NCBI GenBank assembly: GCA_030152125.1
Contig: JASLIR010000111.1
Span: forward strand, 1 to 7,986
Direction: 5' to 3'
Source of the DNA: Alkanindiges sp.
GTDB lineage: Bacteria > Pseudomonadota > Gammaproteobacteria > Pseudomonadales > Moraxellaceae
DNA: 7,986 bases
In this document: piece by piece, positions 1 to 7,986 of the stretch
Layout of the letters: every line of letters begins with the position of its first letter
Position numbering within the stretch: position 1 is the first letter of the stretch
Position numbers and translations under genes: made by a program
The notes under the pieces: generated by a model
What the model was told of the DNA's origin: nothing
The model's database searches: none
What the model saw: only the letters and a program-made list of their open reading frames with translations

Positions 1-96
1 CCGGTGGATGAAACCATGCTGGGGCAGCAGGATTTTATTGCAGCCTGGGCGGTGCTGGCACAGCAAATTATTGATTGCACACAGTTTGCCCGCTAA
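1..96 (+). CDS. 3' end of an unrecognised upstream gene (partial)
   Basis: An open frame enters from the left edge in frame 1 and stops at TAA 94-96. It gives 31 residues (PVDETMLGQQDFIAAWAVL then AQQIIDCTQFAR). The composition looks like a soluble amphipathic C-terminal helix rich in Ala, Gln and Ile, with no membrane segment. I do not recognise the family. In many gammaproteobacteria parB lies upstream of atpI, but this tail does not resemble a ParB C-terminus to me. It lies on the same strand as the atp operon, more than 300 nt from atpI and with a promoter in between, so it is probably a separate transcription unit. It could be a chance open frame, but the codon choice and clean stop make a real gene end more likely. 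Confidence 0.6.
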   Translation, partial: PVDETMLGQQDFIAAWAVLAQQIIDCTQFAR

Positions 97-403
97 GCCA
101 TAAACCGGTAAATTTTGCCTGTACAAGGTTGTTACACTTTAAAAACAACAGGAATTTCATTTTTTTAAGCTTTTGTTATGCTTTTGGTGGATTTAGCAGG
201 CTTTATGAACAAAAAGTCGGCTTTTGCAGCTTGTCGGTTAATTCTTAAACCAGTATTTTTTAAAAAATATTATTGATTGCATGTTTTTTGCTTGGCCTCT
301 ATAATGCTTGCGCCTAAAACTATCGTAAGCAAATGTGTTTGCGTTAGCGTGTGCATAAACCAGTGTTTGCCTGTTTTGATGTTTCTTTGAAGAAAAGCTC
401 CCT
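97..403. other. AT-rich intergenic region with atp promoter and leader
   Basis: No gene is visible in this 307-nt gap. From left to right it holds three copies of GCTTTTG (169-175, 180-186, 220-226). An imperfect stem, 195-204 with 213-222, is followed by a short T run and may be a weak terminator for the upstream gene. The atp promoter lies at 277-305, and a leader hairpin at 324-349. The gap is much more AT-rich than the flanking genes, as expected for a control region. I see no recognisable operator for a known regulator. Confidence 0.7.
277..305 (+). promoter_or_regulatory. sigma70-type promoter of the atp operon
   Basis: The -10 box at 300-305 is a perfect TATAAT. A weak -35, TTGCAT at 277-282 (3 of 6 matches to TTGACA), sits 17 nt upstream. 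The predicted transcript start is near 311-313, giving a 5' leader of about 90 nt before the atpI ATG. It is the best promoter match in the gap. The weak -35 may be helped by the AT-rich tract just upstream (241-275), which could act as an UP-like element; that part is inference. Confidence 0.6.
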
Positions 404-802
404 ATGACACAACGAGTCGTTTTGGTTGATCGACGTTTGGCGCGTGGGCTGACAATCTTGCAGGCGGCGATTATTCCTGTGGTTGCGGTGATTGCTTATT
501 TTGTTGCCGGCGTTGTGGCAGCCAAAAGTGCAGCACTGGGTGCCTTTTTGTGCTGGCTGGGCAGTGCCTATTTTGCCTGGCAGGCATTTAAACAGGGCGG
601 AGCCAGCGCGTCGCAGCGGGTACTGGGTGCCATGTATAAAGGTATGATTGGCAAGTTTGTCATCATAGTGACGGGTTTTATCATTATATTCCGTGCGTTA
701 AAGCCGGTAATGATGGAAGCCCTGCTGGCCGGGTTTGTAATGGTGCAGCTCATGGCGTGGATTTATCCGCTTGTCATGATGCGCAACAGGAACCGTGCTT
801 AA
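404..802 (+). CDS. atpI: ATP synthase subunit I (AtpI), assembly factor
   Basis: A 132-residue hydrophobic protein at the head of the operon. Four membrane segments are visible, near residues 17-38, 43-63, 82-97 and 104-126, with a basic N-terminus and a basic tail (RNRNRA). The GAFLCWLGSAYFAWQAF stretch (residues 46-62) fits the ATP-synt_I family pattern. AtpI is not part of the finished enzyme. It is thought to help assemble the c ring or insert Fo, and it is often dispensable. The family diverges fast, so position as first gene before atpB is as strong an argument as the sequence. The Shine-Dalgarno is poor (GAAGAAAAG at 389-397), which fits low expression of this gene in other bacteria. 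A 151-nt gap containing a long hairpin separates it from atpB. Confidence 0.9.
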   Translation: MTQRVVLVDRRLARGLTILQAAIIPVVAVIAYFVAGVVAAKSAALGAFLCWLGSAYFAWQAFKQGGASASQRVLGAMYKGMIGKFVIIVTGFIIIFRALKPVMMEALLAGFVMVQLMAWIYPLVMMRNRNRA

Positions 803-841
803 CCCTTCCTTTTTTGCTGGGCAGGGTGGTTAAAAGATACG

Positions 842-887
842 GCGTTTGACTGGGATGAAGAGCAGTACGCAGCATCCAGGCAAACGC
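842..887 (+). other. Long hairpin in the atpI-atpB spacer
   Basis: GCGTTTG (842-848) pairs fully with CAAACGC (881-887). After one A/G mismatch (849/880), CTGG (850-853) pairs with CCAG (876-879). After bulged G854, ATG (855-857) pairs with CAT (873-875). That is 14 pairs closing a 15-nt loop. No T tract follows (TTAAAAGTG comes next), so it is not an intrinsic terminator. An mRNA processing or stability element between atpI and atpB is inferred, not shown. Confidence 0.5.
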
Positions 888-942
888 TTAAAAGTGAAAG
901 ATTGCGTTTTAATATTGTTTATTGGTTTATTTTTTAAATTTT

Positions 943-1826
<884 letters not shown>

Positions 1827-1832
1827 TTCCTG

Positions 1833-1863
1833 ACACCCGGTTGTGGATACCACGGCTGGGTGT
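1833..1863 (+). other. 14-bp hairpin in the atpB-atpE spacer
   Basis: 1833-1846 pairs with 1850-1863 without a bulge around an ATA loop. ACACCC/GGGTGT forms the base and GTGG/CCAC the tip, with four central pairs of which three are G-U. It starts 6 nt after the atpB stop. The nearest T run (1884-1890) begins about 20 nt after the stem, too far for a normal intrinsic terminator. It may mark or protect the 5' end of an atpE-containing mRNA fragment, or separate atpB and atpE translation. Both roles are inference. Confidence 0.6.
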
Positions 1864-1881
1864 TGTTGTACTGTAAGATTT

Positions 1882-2179
<298 letters not shown>

Positions 2180-2184
2180 TTCTT

Positions 2185-2211
2185 AATTCCTAAATCCGTA
2201 ATTGAGGAATT
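2185..2211 (+). promoter_or_regulatory. Hairpin covering the atpF ribosome binding site
   Basis: AATTCCT (2185-2191) is the exact reverse complement of AGGAATT (2205-2211), with a 13-nt loop. The right arm contains most of the atpF Shine-Dalgarno, GAGGA (2204-2208), which lies 6 nt before ATG 2215. If formed, the helix would lower atpF initiation. Only two b copies are needed per enzyme against many c copies from the gene just before, so this makes sense, but no effect is demonstrated. Confidence 0.45.
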
Positions 2212-2214
2212 GCA

Positions 2215-2685
2215 ATGAATATCAACCTCACATTGATCGGCCAAGCGATTGCGTTTGCGATTTTTGTCGTATTCTGCATGAAATTTGTTTGGCCACCACT
2301 AATCGCTGCGATTAGTGATCGTCAGCGTAAAATCGCTGATGGCTTGAATGCTGCTGAGCGTGCTAAAGCCGATCTGGCTGATGCGCAGGCTCAGGTTAAG
2401 CAGGAGCTGGAAGCTGCCAAAGCGCAGGCTGCCCAATTAATTGAGCAGGCAAACCGTCGTTCAGCACAGTTGGTGGAAGAAGCACGTACGCAAGCGATTG
2501 CTGAAGGCGAGCGTATTCGTCAACAGTCGCGTGAGTCGGTTGATCAGGAGATTAATCAGGCGCGTGAAGCCCTTCGTCAACAAGTGGCTGCTCTGGCAGT
2601 TGCTGGTGCTGAGAAAATTCTCAAAAGCCAGGTTGATGAGCAAGCACATGCTGCCATGTTGAATCAACTGGCTGCAGAACTATAA
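2215..2685 (+). CDS. atpF: ATP synthase Fo subunit b
   Basis: A 156-residue peripheral stalk subunit, the usual length for this family. One N-terminal membrane helix (about residues 5-28, ending at the WPP motif, residues 26-28) anchors it. The rest is a long charged helix, rich in Ala, Gln, Glu and Arg, that forms the b2 coiled coil up to the F1 head. The conserved arginine after the membrane segment is R36 in [12 protein letters not shown]. The C-terminal part ([12 protein letters not shown], 125-136) is the delta-binding region. ATG 2215 has GAGGA 6 nt upstream. The stop is 12 nt before atpH, so the two are likely translationally coupled. Confidence 0.97.
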   Translation: MNINLTLIGQAIAFAIFVVFCMKFVWPPLIAAISDRQRKIADGLNAAERAKADLADAQAQVKQELEAAKAQAAQLIEQANRRSAQLVEEARTQAIAEGERIRQQSRESVDQEINQAREALRQQVAALAVAGAEKILKSQVDEQAHAAMLNQLAAEL

Positions 2686-2697
2686 GCGAGGCTTAAT

Positions 2698-3237
2698 ATG
2701 GCTGAACTCTTGACGTTGGCAAGGCCTTATGCCAAAGCTGCTTATAGCTATGCTTCTGAGCAGGGTGCAACCGAGCACTGGTCCAGAACGCTGCAACTGT
2801 TTGCGGAACTGGCTGAAAATGCTGAATTTGCTGCGGTGCTGGGTCGTCCGGAATTAGCTCCTGAACAGCAGGTTACCCTGTTGGCAGGTGTGACGACTGA
2901 TAACCTGCAAAGTAAGGCGGTTGCTAACTTCCTGACCTTGCTGGCACAAAACGGCCGTTTAGCATTACTGCCAGAAATTGCTATTGAGTTTGAGCAGCTG
3001 AAAGCACAAAACCAGAATCAGACTGATGTGGTGATTGAATCTGCATTTGCCCTGAATGACCAGCAGACACAACAGCTGGTTGACAGTTTGGCAAAGCGTT
3101 TTAACAGCGTGATTAACGCCACTGTGGTTGTAAAGCCTGAGCTGATTGCTGGTGTGGTGATTCGTGCAGGCGATCAGGTTATTGATGATTCTGCGCTGGG
3201 CAAGCTTGAAAAAATGCGAACTCGCCTCACTGCGTAA
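2698..3237 (+). CDS. atpH: ATP synthase F1 subunit delta
   Basis: A 179-residue soluble subunit (OSCP/delta family) that ties the b2 stalk to the top of the alpha3beta3 head. The N-terminal helical domain starts [13 protein letters not shown] (7-19). The conserved centre is [18 protein letters not shown] (77-94). The C-terminal family signature is [19 protein letters not shown] (152-170). Length is standard (E. coli 177). GAGG at 2688-2691 sits 6 nt before the ATG. It is the most divergent F1 subunit in most families, but signature and position make this call secure. Confidence 0.97.
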   Translation: MAELLTLARPYAKAAYSYASEQGATEHWSRTLQLFAELAENAEFAAVLGRPELAPEQQVTLLAGVTTDNLQSKAVANFLTLLAQNGRLALLPEIAIEFEQLKAQNQNQTDVVIESAFALNDQQTQQLVDSLAKRFNSVINATVVVKPELIAGVVIRAGDQVIDDSALGKLEKMRTRLTA

Positions 3238-3267
3238 CCTGCATGTGGGCGGAATTTAAAAAATATT

Positions 3268-3272
3268 GAGGT
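3268..3272 (+). promoter_or_regulatory. atpA ribosome binding site, decides start at 3281
   Basis: GAGGT at 3268-3272 lies 8 nt before ATG 3281. An in-frame TTG at 3266 would add five residues (MRYSA) but overlaps this site, so 3281 is chosen. The resulting start, [10 protein letters not shown], is that of related alpha subunits. Confidence 0.8.
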
Positions 3273-3280
3273 ATAGCGCA

Positions 3281-4825
3281 ATGCAACAACTGAATCCATC
3301 CGAGATCAGTGCGCTCATTAAACAGCGTATCAGCGATCTGGACACCAGCGCGACCGCCACAAATGAAGGTACCATTGTAATGGTATCCGATGGTATCGTG
3401 CGTATTCACGGTCTGGCTGATGCCATGTATGGTGAGATGATCGAATTTGACGGCGGCTTATACGGTATGGCACTGAACCTTGAACAGGATTCAGTAGGTG
3501 CTGTCGTATTGGGCAACTATCTGAGCCTGCAAGAAGGCCAGAAAGTACGCTGCACAGGTCGTATTTTAGAAGTGCCAGTAGGTCCTGAATTGCTGGGCCG
3601 TGTGGTAGACGCTCTGGGTAACCCGATTGACGGGAAAGGCCCAATTGACGCTAAATTGACTGATAAAGTTGAAAAAGTAGCGCCAGGCGTAATTTGGCGT
3701 CAGTCTGTGGATCAGCCGGTTCAGACAGGTTATAAATCTGTTGACACCATGATCCCGGTAGGCCGTGGCCAGCGCGAGCTGATCATTGGTGACCGTCAGA
3801 CTGGTAAAACAGCCATGGCGATCGACGCGATCATTGCGCAGAAAGATTCCGGCATCAAGTGTGTGTACGTTGCGATTGGCCAGAAGCAATCGACCATTGC
3901 CAACGTAGTACGCAAGCTGGAAGAAACCGGTGCACTGGCTTACACCACTGTGGTGGCTGCATCTGCATCTGATCCTGCTGCACTGCAATTTTTGGCACCT
4001 TACTCTGGTTGTACCATGGGTGAGTACTTCCGCGACCGCGGTGAAGATGCCCTGATTGTATACGATGACCTGTCCAAGCAAGCTGTTGCTTACCGTCAGA
4101 TTTCCCTGCTGTTACGCCGTCCGCCAGGCCGTGAAGCGTACCCAGGTGACGTATTCTATCTGCACTCCCGTCTGTTAGAGCGCGCATCCCGCGTATCTGC
4201 TGACTACGTTGAAAAGTTCACCAACGGTGCCGTAACTGGCCAAACTGGTTCCCTGACTGCATTGCCAATCATTGAAACCCAGGCTGGTGACGTATCTGCT
4301 TTCGTACCAACCAACGTAATTTCCATTACTGACGGTCAGATTTTCCTTGAATCTTCCCTGTTCAACTCAGGCGTTCGTCCTGCGGTGAACGCGGGTATTT
4401 CTGTATCCCGTGTAGGTGGTGCAGCACAAACCAAGATTATCAAGAAACTGTCTGGTGGTATCCGTACCGCGTTGGCACAGTACCGTGAACTGGCGGCGTT
4501 TGCCCAGTTTGCTTCCGACCTAGACGAAGCAACCCGCAAGCAGCTGGAACATGGTCAGCGCGTGACCGAGCTGATGAAGCAAAAGCAATATGCACCGTTC
4601 TCTATTGCTGACCAGGCTGTATCTATCTATGCATCTAACGAAGGCTACCTGACTGACGTAGAAGTGAACAAAATCGGTGACTTTGAAACCGCACTGTTGG
4701 CTTACATGCGCTCCCAGCACGCAGCGTTGATGGACGAGATCGATCGCACTGCAAACTTCAATGGCGACATTGAAGCGGGCTTGAAGCAGGGTATTGAAAG
4801 CTTCAAAGCGACTCAGGCTTATTAA
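3281..4825 (+). CDS. atpA: ATP synthase F1 subunit alpha
   Basis: A 514-residue regulatory, non-catalytic nucleotide-binding subunit; three alternate with three beta in the F1 head. Domains in order: beta-barrel crown (about 25-95), nucleotide-binding domain (about 95-380) and C-terminal helical bundle (about 385-514). Walker A is GDRQTGKT (170-177) and Walker B is LIVYDD (258-263). The alpha/beta signature is [10 protein letters not shown] (367-376). The arginine finger R377 in SVSRVGG reaches into the beta catalytic site. The delta-binding N-terminal helix (residues 1-22) is intact. Length matches the family (E. coli 513). An 85-nt spacer with a long hairpin follows, before atpG. Confidence 0.99.
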   Translation: MQQLNPSEISALIKQRISDLDTSATATNEGTIVMVSDGIVRIHGLADAMYGEMIEFDGGLYGMALNLEQDSVGAVVLGNYLSLQEGQKVRCTGRILEVPVGPELLGRVVDALGNPIDGKGPIDAKLTDKVEKVAPGVIWRQSVDQPVQTGYKSVDTMIPVGRGQRELIIGDRQTGKTAMAIDAIIAQKDSGIKCVYVAIGQKQSTIANVVRKLEETGALAYTTVVAASASDPAALQFLAPYSGCTMGEYFRDRGEDALIVYDDLSKQAVAYRQISLLLRRPPGREAYPGDVFYLHSRLLERASRVSADYVEKFTNGAVTGQTGSLTALPIIETQAGDVSAFVPTNVISITDGQIFLESSLFNSGVRPAVNAGISVSRVGGAAQTKIIKKLSGGIRTALAQYRELAAFAQFASDLDEATRKQLEHGQRVTELMKQKQYAPFSIADQAVSIYASNEGYLTDVEVNKIGDFETALLAYMRSQHAALMDEIDRTANFNGDIEAGLKQGIESFKATQAY

Positions 4826-4851
4826 TTAATAGCTTGATTCACGAATCACTT

Positions 4852-4893
4852 CGGAAGCGCTGTTTTAACCACCAGTTAAAACAGGGTTTTCCG
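4852..4893 (+). other. Two-part hairpin in the atpA-atpG spacer
   Basis: CTGTTTTAAC (4860-4869) pairs perfectly with GTTAAAACAG (4875-4884) around loop CACCA. Below a small internal loop (4857-4859 against 4885-4888), CGGAA (4852-4856) pairs with TTCCG (4889-4893), for 15 pairs in all. No T tract follows, so it is not a terminator. It ends 17 nt before atpG, whose Shine-Dalgarno is weak (AGG at 4900-4902). A role in lowering gamma synthesis or in mRNA processing is inferred. Confidence 0.6.
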
Positions 4894-4910
4894 AACAACA
4901 GGTTAAGCAT

Positions 4911-5780
4911 ATGGCAAGTTTAAAAGAAATTCGCGCCAAGGTAACCAGCATTAAAAGCACGCAGAAGATTACGCGTGCAATGCAGTTAGTGGCTGCCAGT
5001 AAAATGCGTCGTGCGCAAGAGCGTATGAGCGCAGGCCGTCCTTATGCCGAAAATATGCGCCGAGTGATTGCCCATTTGGTACAAGCCAATCCGGAATATA
5101 AGCATCGTTATATGCTGGATCGTCCTGTAAAGCGTGTTGGATACATCGTAGTATCATCCGACCGTGGTCTGGCAGGTGGTTTGAACATCAACCTGTTCAA
5201 GCGTGTTGTACAGCATGTTAAAACACAGCAAGAACAGTCTATTGATGTTGAGTTTGCGCTGATTGGTCAAAAAGCGGTGACGTTTTTCAAAAATTACGGC
5301 GGAAAAGTTCGCAGTGTAGCAACCCATCTGGGTGATGCGCCAAGTAATGAGCAATTAGTAGGTTCCGTGCAGTCCATGCTGGATGCGTTTGACCGTGGCG
5401 AGCTGGATCGTATTTACCTGGTGTCCAACCAGTTTGTAAATGCGATGACGCAAAAGCCACAGGTTCAGCAGCTGGTTCCACTGGCAGCTGATGGCAATGC
5501 CGAGGCATTGAACCGCAGTTACGGCTGGGATTACCTGTACGAACCGGAAGCAGAAGTATTGCTGAATGGTTTGCTGGTGCGTTACATCGAGTCTATGGTT
5601 TATCAGGGTGTGATGGAAAACATTGCATCTGAACAGGCAGCACGTATGGTCGCCATGAAAGCGGCAACCGACAATGCGGGTGACCTGATCAAAAGCCTGC
5701 AACTTATTTACAACAAGCTGCGTCAAGCCGCGATTACTCGGGAAATTTCCGAGATCGTTGGCGGTGCCGCTGCCGTTTAA
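4911..5780 (+). CDS. atpG: ATP synthase F1 subunit gamma
   Basis: A 289-residue central rotor shaft; one copy per enzyme. The N-terminal coiled-coil helix begins [20 protein letters not shown] (3-22), followed by the conserved [13 protein letters not shown]. The Rossmann-like middle domain carries [11 protein letters not shown] (82-92). The C-terminal helix ends in [15 protein letters not shown] (275-289), the family signature. The two terminal helices form the antiparallel shaft inside alpha3beta3. Length is typical (E. coli 287). The ATG is preceded only by a weak AGG 8 nt upstream, fitting the lower need for gamma than for alpha or beta. The stop is 28 nt before atpD. Confidence 0.98.
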   Translation: MASLKEIRAKVTSIKSTQKITRAMQLVAASKMRRAQERMSAGRPYAENMRRVIAHLVQANPEYKHRYMLDRPVKRVGYIVVSSDRGLAGGLNINLFKRVVQHVKTQQEQSIDVEFALIGQKAVTFFKNYGGKVRSVATHLGDAPSNEQLVGSVQSMLDAFDRGELDRIYLVSNQFVNAMTQKPQVQQLVPLAADGNAEALNRSYGWDYLYEPEAEVLLNGLLVRYIESMVYQGVMENIASEQAARMVAMKAATDNAGDLIKSLQLIYNKLRQAAITREISEIVGGAAAV

Positions 5781-5793
5781 TTTTTTTATTTGA

Positions 5794-7235
<1,442 letters not shown>

Positions 7236-7249
7236 ACGGAGAAACTCTC

Positions 7250-7666
7250 ATGGCAACAATGCAATGTAGCGTAGTAAGCGTGAAAGAGTCCATTTATAGT
7301 GGCACTATTTCCATGCTTATTGCCAAAGGTGCAGGCGGCGAGCTGGGTATTTTACCTGGCCACGCGCCACTGGTCACTTTGCTTCAACCTGGACCAATCC
7401 GTGTTCAGTTGGAAAACGGTACAGAAGAGATTATCTATGTATCTGGTGGGGTTCTGGAGGTGCAGCCACACATTGTGACTGTACTGGCAGACACTGCGAT
7501 TCGTGCTAATGATCTGGACGAAGCTGCAATTTTGGAAGCGCGCAAGCAAGCCGAAGTTCAGCTGGACAACCAGAAGAGCGAGTTGGATGCTGGCGCCGCC
7601 CTGGCTGCCCTGGCAGAAACCGCTGCACAGTTGCAAACCCTGCAAAAGCTAAAAAACCGTGCGTAA
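7250..7666 (+). CDS. atpC: ATP synthase F1 subunit epsilon
   Basis: A 138-residue central stalk subunit that links gamma to the c ring and can inhibit ATP hydrolysis. The N-terminal beta-sandwich (about 1-85) carries the conserved GELGILPGHAPLVT (30-43) and VSGGVLEVQPHIVTVLAD (64-81). The C-terminal helical hairpin (about 88-138) is Ala-, Gln- and Lys-rich and complete, so the inhibitory domain is present. Length is normal (E. coli 139). ATG 7250 is chosen over in-frame ATG 7259 because CGGAGA (7237-7242) lies 7 nt before the first and 16 nt before the second. It is the last gene, with a terminator 17 nt after its stop. Confidence 0.97.
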   Translation: MATMQCSVVSVKESIYSGTISMLIAKGAGGELGILPGHAPLVTLLQPGPIRVQLENGTEEIIYVSGGVLEVQPHIVTVLADTAIRANDLDEAAILEARKQAEVQLDNQKSELDAGAALAALAETAAQLQTLQKLKNRA

Positions 7667-7683
7667 TTCATTGCGTATGCGTT

Positions 7684-7715
7684 AAAAAAACCGCCTTATT
7701 CAAGGCGGTTTTTTT
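7684..7715 (+). terminator. Intrinsic terminator of the atp operon
   Basis: The 7-bp GC-rich stem CCGCCTT (7691-7697) and AAGGCGG (7702-7708) closes loop ATTC. T7 follows at 7709-7715. A7 at 7684-7690 precedes it, extending the helix and making it symmetric, so it could also stop transcription arriving from the right. Confidence 0.95.
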
Positions 7716-7920
7716 ATGGGAAAACCTAAAGGTTACAAAAGCACCCATCAGCCGGACAGATTCCTGACATAGGCAACATGCTATGATCAAACCTGTAAAA
7801 AATTAAGAAGATGGGGTAGCCTTATGCTGCTTTAGTCGCAGCTCAGGGCTTCGCTCCATATGCGCCAACTTAGCAAATAATTCCAATAAATTCATTTTAT
7901 TATATGCGTGTTACAGGAGG

Positions 7921-7956
7921 TTTGGAGGGCGGCAGCCCGCCAAGTCTCCCTCCAAA
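7921..7956. other. GC-rich nested hairpin
   Basis: TTTGGAGGG (7921-7929) is the exact reverse complement of CCCTCCAAA (7948-7956). Within its loop GGCGG (7928-7932) can pair with CCGCC (7937-7941), competing for the last two bases of the outer arm. The arm overlaps the next stem by five bases (CCAAA, 7952-7956). Confidence 0.6.
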
Positions 7957-7986
7957 AAGTGGCTTGGGTAGCAAGCCACTTTTTGG
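7952..7986. terminator. Second terminator-like hairpin at the window edge
   Basis: CCAAAAAGTGGCTTG (7952-7966) is the exact reverse complement of CAAGCCACTTTTTGG (7972-7986), with a 5-nt loop GGTAG. The core GTGGCTTG/CAAGCCAC is flanked by A5 and T5, so on either strand it reads as a stem followed by T5. It may terminate a small + strand RNA, or a minus-strand gene beyond the right edge. The stem may extend past the window. Confidence 0.6.

Larger units (their letters stand above)
7716..7986. other. 3' flank without a convincing gene; hairpin-rich at its end
   Basis: This 271-nt stretch carries no open frame I would call a gene. 7716-7800 is plain AT-rich sequence with a weak ATGGG/CCCAT stem (7716-7748). 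7803-7895 is open on the minus strand for 30 codons but lacks a good ribosome binding site. Small stems occur at 7826-7842 (GCTGC/GCAGC) and 7846-7856. From 7915 the sequence turns GC-rich and folds into two large hairpins. It could be a repeat element, a small RNA gene, or the 3' end of a gene lying to the right on the minus strand. Confidence 0.5.

Noticed and set aside
385..391. Any CRISPR array, tRNA, rRNA or mobile element gene in the window
   Set aside because: I read both strands and saw no spaced direct repeats of CRISPR length, no tRNA cloverleaf, no rRNA segment and no transposase. The DELAEED variant in AtpD (residues 385-391) was also considered and is a mild, common type of change.
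2441..2662. 73-codon + strand frame inside atpF
   Set aside because: A second frame of the coiled-coil coding region, rich in Arg and Val from repeated GCN/CAG codons; no independent ribosome binding site.
3566..4081. 171-codon minus-strand open frame opposite atpA
   Set aside because: A shadow of the highly conserved alpha nucleotide-binding domain; low-complexity odd composition and no ribosome binding site.
7782..7787. TATGAT as a -10 box for a small + strand RNA
   Set aside because: No acceptable -35 lies 16-18 nt upstream; the CTGACA at 7764-7769 is only 12 nt away.
7915..7921. Perfect Shine-Dalgarno AGGAGGT on the + strand
   Set aside because: No ATG or GTG follows at a usable distance; a TTG is one base away. 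More likely part of the GC-rich hairpin.

Overview
The window holds a complete bacterial F1Fo ATP synthase operon, all on the + strand, in the order atpI-B-E-F-H-A-G-D-C (404-7666). This is the classic gammaproteobacterial layout. The subunit sequences, from memory and without a search, look closest to Moraxellaceae: an Acinetobacter species or a near relative. The a subunit start ([16 protein letters not shown]), the c subunit core and the alpha start ([10 protein letters not shown]) drive this placement. No tool confirmed it.

Layout. 1-96 is the 3' end of an unrecognised + strand gene. 97-403 is an AT-rich gap with a good sigma70-type promoter (TATAAT at 300-305), giving a leader of about 90 nt before atpI. 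The Fo genes follow: atpI (assembly factor), atpB (a), atpE (c ring) and atpF (b). The F1 genes come next: atpH (delta), atpA (alpha), atpG (gamma), atpD (beta) and atpC (epsilon). A strong intrinsic terminator (7684-7715) closes the operon. 7716-7986 has no convincing gene. It ends in two GC-rich hairpins, the last a second terminator-like stem reaching the window edge.

Function. a, b and c form the membrane proton channel and rotor ring. delta and b form the peripheral stalk, gamma and epsilon the central stalk, and alpha3beta3 the catalytic head. All catalytic or proton-path residues I checked are present: c D60, a R230, alpha Walker A and Arg finger R377, beta Walker A and E180. Nothing is truncated or frameshifted.

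The genes are ordinary. The more interesting material is in the spacers. The atpI-B, atpB-E and atpA-G gaps each hold a long hairpin. The atpF ribosome binding site lies inside a 7-bp helix, the atpD stop region carries short tandem duplications, and the 3' flank may hold a structured RNA or repeat element. I found no evidence of an undescribed multi-gene system.
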